Shown piece by piece: positions 25,448-32,748 of a stretch of 32,748 bases of DNA. This stretch comes from CAYMEV01 sp964431655 [NCBI: uncultured bacterium]. GTDB lineage: Bacteria; CAYMEV01. The notes under the pieces were generated by a model that saw only the letters and a list, made by a program, of their open reading frames with translations, searched no databases and was not told the DNA's origin. Location of the stretch: NCBI GenBank assembly GCA_964431655.1, contig CAYSKJ010000017.1, positions 1 to 32,748 on the forward strand, written 5' to 3'. The position numbers and the translations under genes are program-made. Every line of letters starts with the position of its first letter. Within the stretch, counting starts at the first letter, position 1.

Positions 25448-28400
25448 ATGATAATGGATAATTATAAAATCAGATCTTTCTGTTTAGCATTCCTGATTTT
25501 AGCAGTATTTTCATCTGCTCTGTATGCTGGTCCGGAGCTCAGCCCTGAAGAAAAAAAATGGCTGAAGGAGAACGGAGATAATATAATACTCCTTTATAAT
25601 ACCGAATTCCCGCCTATTGAGTTTGAGTCCAGGGAAGGCGAGTTCATCGGGCTTGGTGCCGACATCATAGCTGAGACTGAGAAGATCCTGGATATACGGT
25701 TTATAAAAATACCCTCCCATGACTGGAATGACCACCTGGCAAAGCTGAAAAGCGGGGAATGCGCAGTTGCGCCCACTATTGTCTCCACAAAAGAAAGGCA
25801 GGAATACTCATTTTTTACAAACCCCTATGCAGTTGCCCCGGTGGTTATCATAACCAATAAATCCTTAAAGGGCGACCTGGAGCTCAGCGGTATGGGCGGG
25901 CTTAAGATTGCCGTGGTGGGCGGTTTTGCCACAGAAACCTATATCCGGGCAATCGCTGACAACAGGTTTGACATACATACAGTTTCAAATGTACATGAAG
26001 GGTTAAGAATGGTAAGCTTCAATGAGGTTGATGCCTTCATTGAGAATCTTGCTGTTGCTGCCTATTACATAGAGCTGGAAGGGATACCCAATCTCCGCGT
26101 GGCAGGCAGTACAGATTATTCCTTTGCCTGGAGCATAGGCATAAGCCGTGAATATCCGCTGCTTTATTCCGCTGTGCAGAAGGCCTTTGATAATATTCCC
26201 GGCGACAGGCTCAAGGCTATCAGGAATAAATGGATAAAGCTTGACATTGGCCAGGGAATTAGCCCGGAAACACTCAGACTTATCTATACCATTGCAGTTT
26301 TTTCCTTTATCCTTCTTATAAGCCTTGCAGTGGTCAGTTATATCCTGAAGCTTAAGCTCGCTGAAAAGGTTGCCAAACTCAAAAAAGCCCAGCAGGAGAT
26401 TCTCAGGCACGCTGAAGTACTGAAACTTGCCACTGAGAACACTCAGGCTATTGTCTGGGATTATTATGCAGGGGGTGAAAGGACATTAATTAACCAAAAG
26501 GATTTCAGCGTGCATAATATTCAAAACAAAGAAAGGCAGATGAGCATGGGGGATGTCTTCAGCAATGTCTATCCGGAAGATATGCCGAGGGTGAAGAAAG
26601 CTCTTGCGGATTACGGGGATAGTGACGGCAGCCATGTTTATGAGATAGAGTACCGTCAATGTCTTCCCGGCAGTCCATGTTACTGGCATTTGTCCAAAGG
26701 CAAGGCCATAGAGTGGGATGATAAGGGCAGACCTGTCCGCATAGTAGGGGTTGACATCAATATTCAGGGGATTAAGGAAGTCCAGGAAAAAACAGAACTG
26801 AGCGAAGCCCGTTTCAGGGCTATTTTTGAGAATGCGCCTTATCCTATAATGATAAACAGCCTCCAGGACCTTTCCTATATCGACGCCAACAGTACATTCC
26901 TGGATAACCAGGGTATCAGCAAGGAAGACCTCGCCCAGTTGAAAATCACTGATTTTATCCCGGACTTTGAAAACATTATGGGGGAGTTTCTGGACCGGGT
27001 ACTGAAGGAAGGCCTGGTACTGAACAGAGAAGTGAGGGTCTTGAGGAATGATAATACCATGGGTACGGCTTTCCTTTCCTCGATACTGGTTGAAATCCAT
27101 GGGCAGAGACAGATACTTTCCATGATAGTGGATGTCACAAAAGAAAAGCAGGCAATAGAAGCCCTTCAGATATCAGAGGGTAAGCTCCGTTCTGCCTTTT
27201 CAGCCATGACTGACATGATAATAGTATTGGACAGGCATGGCAACTATATTGAGATAGCACCGACCAATGCTGAACCCCTGTATATGCCACCGGATGAAGT
27301 GCTGGGAAAAAGCATCAGGGAAGTTTTTCCCGGGGACACTTCAGACAGGGTGATTGAGGCTGTGAGAAGGGCTTTGTCTGAAAACAGGCCCGCATTTCTT
27401 GAATACGATTTTACGGTAGAAGACAAGCGTTTCTGGTTTATATCAAGTATTTCACCCCTGACTGCGGATTCTGTAATCTGGGTATCCAGGGATATTACCA
27501 ACAGGAAAACAGCCGAGATTGAGAGGGAAAAACTGCAGGACAGGCTCCTTCAGCGCCAGAAACTTGAAGCTGTAGGCATTCTTGCCGGAGGTATCGCCCA
27601 TGATTTTAACAATATGATAGGTGCAATAATCGGCCATGCTGAACTTGCCATAAATGCCCTGGAAAAGGAAAGCCCCGTTATCAGGAATCTCGACAGGATA
27701 CTGTATGCTGCGGAGCGCTCCGCCAATCTTACCCAGCAGCTTCTTGCATTTGCCAGGAAGCAGGCCATTACACCCGTAATCTTTGATTTAAACGAATCCA
27801 TAGAAAATATTCTTAAAATGATAAGGAGGCTTATCGGGGAGGACATAGAGCTGTCCTGGCTTCCGGGATCCGGCTCCTGCCATGTATGCATGGATCCTTC
27901 GCAGTTTGACCAGATACTGATCAATCTCTGCGTCAATGCGAGAGATGCAATAAAAGGCACAGGGAATATAAGCATAGAAACCGAAGCTGTCAGCTTTGAT
28001 GAAAAATACTGCCGGATCCATGCCGATGTCTCTCCCGGACGCTATGTAATGCTCATGGTAAGTGATAATGGATGCGGGATCAGGGAAGAAGACCTTGTCC
28101 ACATTTTTGAGCCCTTCTTTACAACAAAGGGGGTGGGCCAGGGTACAGGCATGGGCCTGGCAACGGTTTATGGCATAGTGAAGCAGAATGAGGGCTTTAT
28201 AACCGTGGAAAGCAGGCCGGGAAAGGGAACAGCCTTTAACATCTATATTCCCAGGGCAAAAAAAGATGCAGAATCAGCTGGGGAATCAAGCCGGGAGTAT
28301 ATACCTCGAAGCCGAGGAGAGACTGTTCTGGTAGTTGAGGACGACCCTACCTTCCTGGAATTTGTAATACTGATGCTTAAAGAACTGGATTATACCGTAA

Positions 28401-28690
28401 TGTCTGCAAAGAATCCAGATGATGCAATTAAAATCCTCGAGCATGACAAATTTTGCGGAATTGACATGGTAATAACTGATATTGTTATGCCCGGCATGAG
28501 CGGCAAGGATATGGTGGAGAGAATAATCAGGATACTGCCCGGTGCCCGCTATCTATTCATGTCAGGTTATACAGCTGATGTAATAGCCCATAAAGGCGTC
28601 CTGGAAAAGGGGATAAATTTCATTCCCAAGCCATTTTCACTTCATCAGCTTGCTATTAAGATAAGGGAAATTCTCGATGAAGAAGTCTAA
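25448..28690 (+). CDS. hybrid sensor histidine kinase with periplasmic SBP_bac_3 sensor, three PAS domains and receiver
   Basis: A 1080-residue inner-membrane sensor kinase. Signal peptide 1-27 (ends SALYA), then a periplasmic solute-binding domain of family 3 (about 28-275, with [10 protein letters not shown] and [10 protein letters not shown]), as in BvgS. One helix near 277-300 ([19 protein letters not shown]) leads to three PAS-type regions (about 330-445, 455-570 and 575-690). The HisKA dimerisation domain holds the phospho-acceptor His718 in GGIAHDFNN. The ATPase domain has NLCVNARDA (N box), DNGCG (G1), PFFTTK (F box) and GTGMGLA (G2). A C-terminal receiver carries DD and the phospho-acceptor Asp1011 in [10 protein letters not shown] with Lys of FIPKPFS. 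The output is not encoded here, since the receiver has no effector domain. The next gene overlaps its end by 14 bases. Amino acids or similar small molecules are the usual ligands for such domains. Confidence 0.93.
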   Translation: MIMDNYKIRSFCLAFLILAVFSSALYAGPELSPEEKKWLKENGDNIILLYNTEFPPIEFESREGEFIGLGADIIAETEKILDIRFIKIPSHDWNDHLAKLKSGECAVAPTIVSTKERQEYSFFTNPYAVAPVVIITNKSLKGDLELSGMGGLKIAVVGGFATETYIRAIADNRFDIHTVSNVHEGLRMVSFNEVDAFIENLAVAAYYIELEGIPNLRVAGSTDYSFAWSIGISREYPLLYSAVQKAFDNIPGDRLKAIRNKWIKLDIGQGISPETLRLIYTIAVFSFILLISLAVVSYILKLKLAEKVAKLKKAQQEILRHAEVLKLATENTQAIVWDYYAGGERTLINQKDFSVHNIQNKERQMSMGDVFSNVYPEDMPRVKKALADYGDSDGSHVYEIEYRQCLPGSPCYWHLSKGKAIEWDDKGRPVRIVGVDINIQGIKEVQEKTELSEARFRAIFENAPYPIMINSLQDLSYIDANSTFLDNQGISKEDLAQLKITDFIPDFENIMGEFLDRVLKEGLVLNREVRVLRNDNTMGTAFLSSILVEIHGQRQILSMIVDVTKEKQAIEALQISEGKLRSAFSAMTDMIIVLDRHGNYIEIAPTNAEPLYMPPDEVLGKSIREVFPGDTSDRVIEAVRRALSENRPAFLEYDFTVEDKRFWFISSISPLTADSVIWVSRDITNRKTAEIEREKLQDRLLQRQKLEAVGILAGGIAHDFNNMIGAIIGHAELAINALEKESPVIRNLDRILYAAERSANLTQQLLAFARKQAITPVIFDLNESIENILKMIRRLIGEDIELSWLPGSGSCHVCMDPSQFDQILINLCVNARDAIKGTGNISIETEAVSFDEKYCRIHADVSPGRYVMLMVSDNGCGIREEDLVHIFEPFFTTKGVGQGTGMGLATVYGIVKQNEGFITVESRPGKGTAFNIYIPRAKKDAESAGESSREYIPRSRGETVLVVEDDPTFLEFVILMLKELDYTVMSAKNPDDAIKILEHDKFCGIDMVITDIVMPGMSGKDMVERIIRILPGARYLFMSGYTADVIAHKGVLEKGINFIPKPFSLHQLAIKIREILDEEV

Positions 28691-29720
28691 TTTAATGGCT
28701 CTGGTTCTTTTTATATTCTGCCTGACCATTCTATCCGAACCCCTTCTTACCCGTGATAATTCGGTCATAGCATTTAATACCGAGCTTTTCCCGGAAACAG
28801 GGGTCAGGTATTACCTTAATGCTGAAAGAATTGACAAAAGCATTACAAGGTCTATAGATGTGGGGTTCTGTTTAAATTATTATGACAGCGCCGGAAAGAC
28901 AAGAAACAGGCAGTACTATGTGTCCAGCGGGGACAAGAGGCACCAGTGGGAAATATATGTCAGGGAGAAAATGTCTGTTTATTCCATTGAATCTTTAAGG
29001 TTAACGGAAAGCACACACCAGTGGATAATTTGGATATCCGAATCCCGGTCTGAAACCAGCAGTACCCCGGACGAGACTGTCAAAGCCGATAAAAATGAGG
29101 AGCCTGATGAGTTTTTCTCCCGGATGACAGCCATGGAGAGGTACAGGATCATGGCAGAAGATTATATAGGTTTCGCAGAGACAAATGATCCCGTAAGGCT
29201 TGAAAATATCCTGATTGAAAGAAATCAAAAGGCCGGGGACGATGGCCCGGTTACCAATATTATCTATAAATCCATGGATAAAAGGATTGCTGAGATCCGG
29301 AACGAATCATCAGACCGCGACTGGGACAGGGAAGGCAGAATCAATTTCTATAAAAACTATGCGAAGGGGGGAGTCCTGCTTCTTTATGTAAGAAGAAGCG
29401 AGGAATGGAGGACGCAGGAAGAACATTTCAGCGTGCTTGTAATGGACGGCTCAGAAAGGCCGGTTGCTAAAGTAAGGACAGATGACGGCTATCCCCCGGC
29501 ATTTCCTGCATTATCATGGGACAGGACTTTCTTCCATAATTATATATTATTCTGGATACCTGTAAGTTTCAATACTTCCAGGAGCAGTATAACTCTCAAG
29601 GATGGCAGATGGATCCAGGAATTCCACGGCGGGAGCAGTTTCGGGATAGAAATCAGGGATGATGCCTCCGAAACAACTTATGTGTTTTCTATAAGCGAAG
29701 TATCATCAGAACAGGGCTGA
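28677..29720 (+). CDS. exported protein of unknown function, overlapping the kinase gene
   Basis: A 347-residue protein with a basic N-terminus, hydrophobic residues of about 5-20 and a plausible cleavage near LSEPLL, so probably periplasmic or surface-exposed. No lipobox cysteine follows the hydrophobic part. The body is hydrophilic and beta-rich, with Ser/Thr/Glu/Lys runs around residues 120-145 (a likely linker). It begins 14 bases inside the hybrid kinase gene (ATG at 28677 preceded by AAGGGA), a strong sign of co-translation. It might modulate the kinase sensor or be an accessory to it; that is inference. No family is recognised. Confidence 0.75.
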   Translation: MKKSNLMALVLFIFCLTILSEPLLTRDNSVIAFNTELFPETGVRYYLNAERIDKSITRSIDVGFCLNYYDSAGKTRNRQYYVSSGDKRHQWEIYVREKMSVYSIESLRLTESTHQWIIWISESRSETSSTPDETVKADKNEEPDEFFSRMTAMERYRIMAEDYIGFAETNDPVRLENILIERNQKAGDDGPVTNIIYKSMDKRIAEIRNESSDRDWDREGRINFYKNYAKGGVLLLYVRRSEEWRTQEEHFSVLVMDGSERPVAKVRTDDGYPPAFPALSWDRTFFHNYILFWIPVSFNTSRSSITLKDGRWIQEFHGGSSFGIEIRDDASETTYVFSISEVSSEQG

Positions 29721-29864
29721 TTACCGGCCTTTTATGAAGATTTAAACTGCTGTTCAGCATTATTATCTTTTATCGATTGTAAATTTATAAAAAAAGACAG
29801 CTCTCCGGTCATTCCATTAAAGTACTCAGAGAGCAGAGGCAGGGAGTGAGTTTGATGTTAAAGT

Positions 29865-29896
29865 GATATGCCGGATAATCTCTTATCCGGCATATC
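29865..29896. terminator. perfect hairpin between convergent genes
   Basis: GATATGCCGGATAA and its exact complement TTATCCGGCATATC flank a four-base TCTC loop, a 14-pair stem. No clear T run follows on either strand, so it may be a factor-assisted or bidirectional terminator between the secreted protein gene (end 29720) and the hydrogenase-like gene (end 29944). The 29721-29943 gap otherwise shows no gene. Confidence 0.5.
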
Positions 29897-29943
29897 TTAT
29901 AGCAAAAAAGGAATATATCAGGGAAAAATTCTCAATTGCCTGA

Positions 29944-31281
29944 CTATTCCATGTCTTCAGAGTGTTTCTTGTAGAAGGTCTCGAGGAAGTGATGGCACTG
30001 CTGAGGTCTGTAAAGTCCGTTCAAAATGGCTTTTGCCATATCCCTGCAGGACATGTATCCGCAGGCGGCGCAATTTTTAATGTCCATATCTTCAAACTTT
30101 TCCATTTCCTCATTAAGAGCTTCAATGCCTTCTTCATCAGGATCCTCAAGGGTCTTGAAGTTTTCTGATTTATCCGTATATTTCCTTGAAAAATCTATAT
30201 CCTCCATATTATCCAGTATATCCTGCAGTTTTTGAACTGCATCGGGATCAGGGTATGTTTCTTCCTGCTGTTTTTCCAGTCTTTTATCCTGGAGTTTATG
30301 AATGTAGTCCGTTGTCCTTTCATCGTAAAGCGTGCCGGTACCTCTGTTGCATCCGTGCAGGCAGTTCAGAATGTCCACCAGAACCACATCACAGCTGTTG
30401 GTCTTTAGATCCCTTATCAGTTCTTCAAAATACTCATGATAAATTTCATGACCTTCTGTCCTTCTTACCTGGTGCATTTTTAACGGGACTCCGTATCTCT
30501 TGAATGTTTCGTATAATCCGCCGGGCTGAGAATAAAGAATTCCTCTTTCTGCTTCTGCCGGCCCGTCAAAGCTTGCCTTGGGGAATTCTCCAAGATCTAT
30601 CATATTATCATCTAAGTATTTTTTCAGATTTTTAATGGTAACATTGTAGGTTATCTGACCTTTTGTGTTCGGATCCTGAAACTCCCTGCTCTTGGCAATA
30701 CAGGGGCTTATAAATGCATGTTTATAACCCGGGTGTTTCTTGTGTACCCATGCTGACATATCCATGACCGGACTGCCGGTAGGGGAGAGATAAGGCATGA
30801 GTTCCGGTTTGTAAATCTCTATATAACTTACAACTGCAGGGCATGGCTGAGCTATCACCGGTGTCTTTGCTCCTGCTTTTATCGCTTTCAAATATTGATA
30901 GGTTGTAATCTCAGCACCGAAAGAAACATCAAAGTTCATTTTAACTCCTATGGATTTAAGCCAGCCAAGGAGGTTCTCCAGTTCATTGGGAAAGTTCACA
31001 TCAACCGCAGGAGCAACCAGGGTAATGATCTTCTCACCGTTCTTAAGATCTTCAATGAACCTTTCAGTATCATCTACAATAATCCTTGCGTCGTGAGTGC
31101 AAGCTCTGATACAGAACCCACAGCCAATACACAGGTCCGGATTAACAGTAATTCCCTTCTCAAGATCACTGGCATCGTTGCAGTACTTAACAGGGCAGAC
31201 CTGTATACAGACATGACACTGCACACATTTATCACTGTCCACATCTATAATTTTAGGCAAACTGAACGCCATTTCTGACAT
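29944..31281 (-). CDS. sensory-type [FeFe]-hydrogenase-like iron-sulfur protein
   Basis: A 445-residue soluble iron-sulfur protein of the [FeFe]-hydrogenase large-subunit family. Two ferredoxin-like [4Fe-4S] motifs open it (Cys19/22/25/29 and Cys51/54/57/61). The H-domain follows with Cys147 in AQPCPAVV (L1), Cys194 in SPCIAKSRE (L2) and Cys307/Cys311 in DILNCLHGCNRGTG (L3), so all four cluster-type cysteines are present. The proton-relay cysteine of TSCCP in catalytic enzymes is Pro here, and L3 has no ACxxGC-GGGQP form, which points to a sensory or non-turnover branch (groups C/D). A C-terminal domain with CAACGYMSC plus a later Cys (Cys404/407/412/429) forms a third [4Fe-4S] site of PF04060 type. 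AAGGAG precedes the ATG. No hydrogenase maturase (HydE/F/G) is in the window. It is the last gene of a four-gene minus-strand run. Confidence 0.85.
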   Translation of the reverse strand: MSEMAFSLPKIIDVDSDKCVQCHVCIQVCPVKYCNDASDLEKGITVNPDLCIGCGFCIRACTHDARIIVDDTERFIEDLKNGEKIITLVAPAVDVNFPNELENLLGWLKSIGVKMNFDVSFGAEITTYQYLKAIKAGAKTPVIAQPCPAVVSYIEIYKPELMPYLSPTGSPVMDMSAWVHKKHPGYKHAFISPCIAKSREFQDPNTKGQITYNVTIKNLKKYLDDNMIDLGEFPKASFDGPAEAERGILYSQPGGLYETFKRYGVPLKMHQVRRTEGHEIYHEYFEELIRDLKTNSCDVVLVDILNCLHGCNRGTGTLYDERTTDYIHKLQDKRLEKQQEETYPDPDAVQKLQDILDNMEDIDFSRKYTDKSENFKTLEDPDEEGIEALNEEMEKFEDMDIKNCAACGYMSCRDMAKAILNGLYRPQQCHHFLETFYKKHSEDME

Positions 31282-31336
31282 TGTTTTCTCCTTTACATAT
31301 TTTTATTTTTTTTTAAATTGCTATTTCACCGATGAA

Positions 31337-31534
31337 TTACCTTAACAAATCTTCTATGTTTTTATTAAGAATTTCCTGGGCTGATTTTACCATGCGTTTG
31401 ATAGTCTCATGATCATCTGGAACTTGCCGGGCTTTCCTGGAACTGACTCCAGTCTTGGTTGCAAGCCTCATCCTGGCTTTCAAGCCGCCATGTCTTTCTA
31501 CAACTTTGATGATTTTTAACATCATGTCTCCCAT
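31337..31534 (-). CDS. small basic helical protein next to the hydrogenase-like gene
   Basis: A 65-residue protein that is likely real: AAGGAGG lies at ideal distance before the ATG, and the gene sits in line with its neighbours, 54 bases upstream of the hydrogenase-like gene. The sequence is mostly helical and charged (Arg and Lys rich in the middle: ARMRLATKTGVSSRKAR), with an amphipathic N-terminal helix and an acidic end. No cysteines, no membrane segment and no export signal are seen. It may bind the hydrogenase-like or roadblock proteins, or DNA. I do not recognise a family. Confidence 0.7.
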   Translation of the reverse strand: MGDMMLKIIKVVERHGGLKARMRLATKTGVSSRKARQVPDDHETIKRMVKSAQEILNKNIEDLLR

Positions 31535-31562
31535 AGAGGTCCCTCCTTTTATTTTTTAAATT

Positions 31563-31609
31563 CCATACTGTTAAAACGTATGGATAATACTTTTTATACC
31601 GTATAAAAA
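31563..31609. promoter_or_regulatory. tandem palindromes and putative promoter before the small protein gene
   Basis: Two inverted repeats lie in the 106-base gap between the second roadblock gene and the 65-residue gene. The first is CCATAC and GTATGG around nine bases (31563-31583). The second is TTTTTATAC-C-GTATAAAAA (31591-31609), perfect. On the minus strand TTTACA (31627 to 31622), a 16-base spacer and TATACG (31605 to 31600) could be a promoter whose -10 lies inside the second palindrome. This suggests separate regulation of the small protein and hydrogenase genes. Confidence 0.5.
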
Positions 31610-31641
31610 CATTTATTTGCTTGTAAAATTCATGATTGATG

Positions 31642-32103
31642 TCACTCCTTAAGCGCTTCTTCAAAAAGTTCAGTTATTCTGGGAAGCACCACATTCAGGA
31701 GCAGTCCAAGGGATGTTTCTGACTTTTTTACAAGAATATTCCATTGGAAGCAATGTAAAGGCAATACAATCAGCAACTTATCGTCTGCAAGGTCTAAAAT
31801 ATAATACTGGCCCAGTTCATAGGAAATATATGATCTAAGCGCGGCTTTAAGGCTAGCTGTCAATAAATTAAAAAGGACGCAAATCTTGGGCTTGGAATTA
31901 TAGCCGGCAATAGACCGGCCTTTATTAACAGACCAGATATCTGTCGCAATAAGCCCTGCACCAAGTTCTTCGGTTATAATACTGATTGCCTGGTTCAACT
32001 TTTTGATATCAGGATTAAAGTCTTCTATTTCATCATTTAGATCATCAGGTATATCAACTTTCAGCACTTTTTTCTTTTCCTTTTCTACAGTGTTCATAGC
32101 CAT
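31642..32103 (-). CDS. roadblock/LC7-like domain protein (paralogue 2)
   Basis: A 153-residue protein. About 35 polar residues rich in Lys, Asp and Glu precede a roadblock/LC7-like alpha-beta fold: LGAGLIATDIWSVNKGRSIAGYNS, a helical segment, YYILDLADDKLLIVLPL and a C-terminal helix FEEALKE. It is clearly paralogous to the gene upstream, with GRSIAGYNSKPKICVLF against GQSIAGYNSNPKACALF. Roadblock proteins commonly partner small Ras-like GTPases (MglB with MglA) or act as scaffolds; no such GTPase is in the window. The long polar N-terminal extension distinguishes it from its sibling and could be a partner-binding tail. AAGGGG lies about eight bases before the ATG, and a second ATG is two codons later. 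Confidence 0.8.
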   Translation of the reverse strand: MAMNTVEKEKKKVLKVDIPDDLNDEIEDFNPDIKKLNQAISIITEELGAGLIATDIWSVNKGRSIAGYNSKPKICVLFNLLTASLKAALRSYISYELGQYYILDLADDKLLIVLPLHCFQWNILVKKSETSLGLLLNVVLPRITELFEEALKE

Positions 32104-32134
32104 CCCTAAAACCCCTTCATTTCAAATTTCCTTA

Positions 32135-32201
32135 TGAGAGAGAGTGCTGGGGACCAAGATCCTTTCCAGGGATAAGAGTGCTTGAAACCCCATTTCTCTC
32201 A
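32135..32201. repeat. imperfect hairpin and direct repeat between the roadblock genes
   Basis: TGAGAGA (32135-32141) pairs with TCTCTCA (32195-32201), and TGGGG (32148-32152) pairs with CCCCA (32188-32192), with an internal bulge. AGAGTGCT is repeated directly at 32141-32148 and 32175-32182. A processing or attenuation element in the operon message is possible, but the structure is imperfect. Confidence 0.3.
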
Positions 32202-32215
32202 AAATATAAGCCATT

Positions 32216-32590
32216 CTACTCTTCAGACAATGCTTCTTCAAAAGAATCCAGAACCTTAGGAAGCACAACATGCAGAAGCAGACCAAGAGGGGTATTCTCT
32301 TTATCAACTGTTATGGTCCACTGAAAACGGTCCATGGGAACGATAAGCACCAGTCTGCCCTCTGTAAGGTCTAAAATGTAATAACTGTTGAGCTCGGGCA
32401 GGCCGGATGTCTTCAGCGTGTTGACAAGACCTGTTGTAACACGGCCAAAGAGCGCACACGCCTTTGGATTGCTATTGTACCCTGCAATAGACTGGCCGTC
32501 TGCCATCGCATATATGTCTGTTGCAAGCAAGCCGTTGCCTAAATCCTCCTTTAATTCTTCGATGCAGCTTTTTAGTTTTTTGATATCCAT
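32216..32590 (-). CDS. roadblock/LC7-like domain protein (paralogue 1)
   Basis: A 124-residue protein that is essentially a bare roadblock/LC7-like domain. It starts with a helix (MDIKKLKSCIEELKEDLGN), then LLATDIYAMADGQSIAGYNS, a second helix, YYILDLTEGRLVLIVPM, a strand WTITVDKE and a C-terminal helix ending EEALSEE. The D-G-x-x-IA-x-Y turn and the hydrophobic strand before LIVP are typical of the fold. AAGGAGG sits five bases before the ATG, an excellent ribosome binding site. It is the first gene in the visible minus-strand run that ends with the hydrogenase-like protein. The 158 bases between this gene and the window edge show no clear gene; a short minus-strand frame near 32697-32747 could be the end of another protein, but cannot be judged. 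Confidence 0.8.
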   Translation of the reverse strand: MDIKKLKSCIEELKEDLGNGLLATDIYAMADGQSIAGYNSNPKACALFGRVTTGLVNTLKTSGLPELNSYYILDLTEGRLVLIVPMDRFQWTITVDKENTPLGLLLHVVLPKVLDSFEEALSEE

Positions 32591-32748
32591 GTTTTCCTCC
32601 TTATATTTATCTGTTCTATAATATTTATTGGTTCGGTTTCATTGTTTTTCACACATTTTATCAGGCCTGACCAGAATCTATTCTTCTTTTGCTTCATCAC
32701 ACATATTCACGGAACATATATTCTGTAGATCCAGCTATTTTTATTAAT

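Overview
The window looks like chromosomal DNA from an anaerobic, diderm (Gram-negative-type) bacterium of moderate GC. Signs are two probable lipoproteins, a periplasmic-binding hybrid sensor kinase, a secreted beta-propeller-repeat protein, a sensory-type [FeFe]-hydrogenase homologue and a very large cyclase/ATPase/TPR protein. That mix is common in environmental Spirochaetota, but placement at phylum level is inference. I see no rRNA, tRNA, CRISPR array, transposase or phage gene. Apart from the clipped left edge, the genes appear intact.

Layout. 1-2.3 kb: possible tail of a clipped gene, then a secreted SBBP-repeat protein on the minus strand. 2.5-6.1 kb: two ABC exporter half-transporters that form an asymmetric heterodimer, closed by a terminator hairpin. 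6.1-8.2 kb (minus): a DUF4410-like lipoprotein and an M24-fold protein with altered metal ligands. 8.2-12.0 kb (plus): a UPF0251/DUF134 DNA-binding protein, a cyanophycinase-like S51 peptidase with a charged tail, an MBL-fold hydrolase, an unknown membrane protein and an Mrp/NBP35 ATPase. The M24 and DUF134 genes diverge from an intergenic region with a perfect TGCACTA/TAGTGCA palindrome and two further half-sites. 12.0-17.2 kb (plus): two tandem paralogous polytopic membrane proteins resembling GT-C glycosyltransferases, the second apparently starting at ATT, then an extracytoplasmic protein. 17.4-25.2 kb (minus): a PEMT/ICMT-like membrane protein, a SERCA-type Ca2+ P-type ATPase and a 1429-residue protein laid out like soluble adenylyl cyclase. 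25.4-29.7 kb (plus): a hybrid histidine kinase overlapping a secreted protein gene. 29.9-32.6 kb (minus): two roadblock/LC7-like paralogues, a 65-residue basic protein and an [FeFe]-hydrogenase-like iron-sulfur protein.

How genes may work together. The strongest candidate for an under-described system is the last cluster: a hydrogenase-fold protein with four H-cluster-type cysteines but no proton-relay cysteine, three predicted [4Fe-4S] sites, two roadblock proteins and a small helical protein. It could be a redox or H2-sensing switch. Two others deserve attention: the DUF134/cyanophycinase/MBL/Mrp locus with its operator, and the sAC-like cyclase, whose two cyclase domains each lack what the other has. 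All assignments come from reading motifs; no database search was run.
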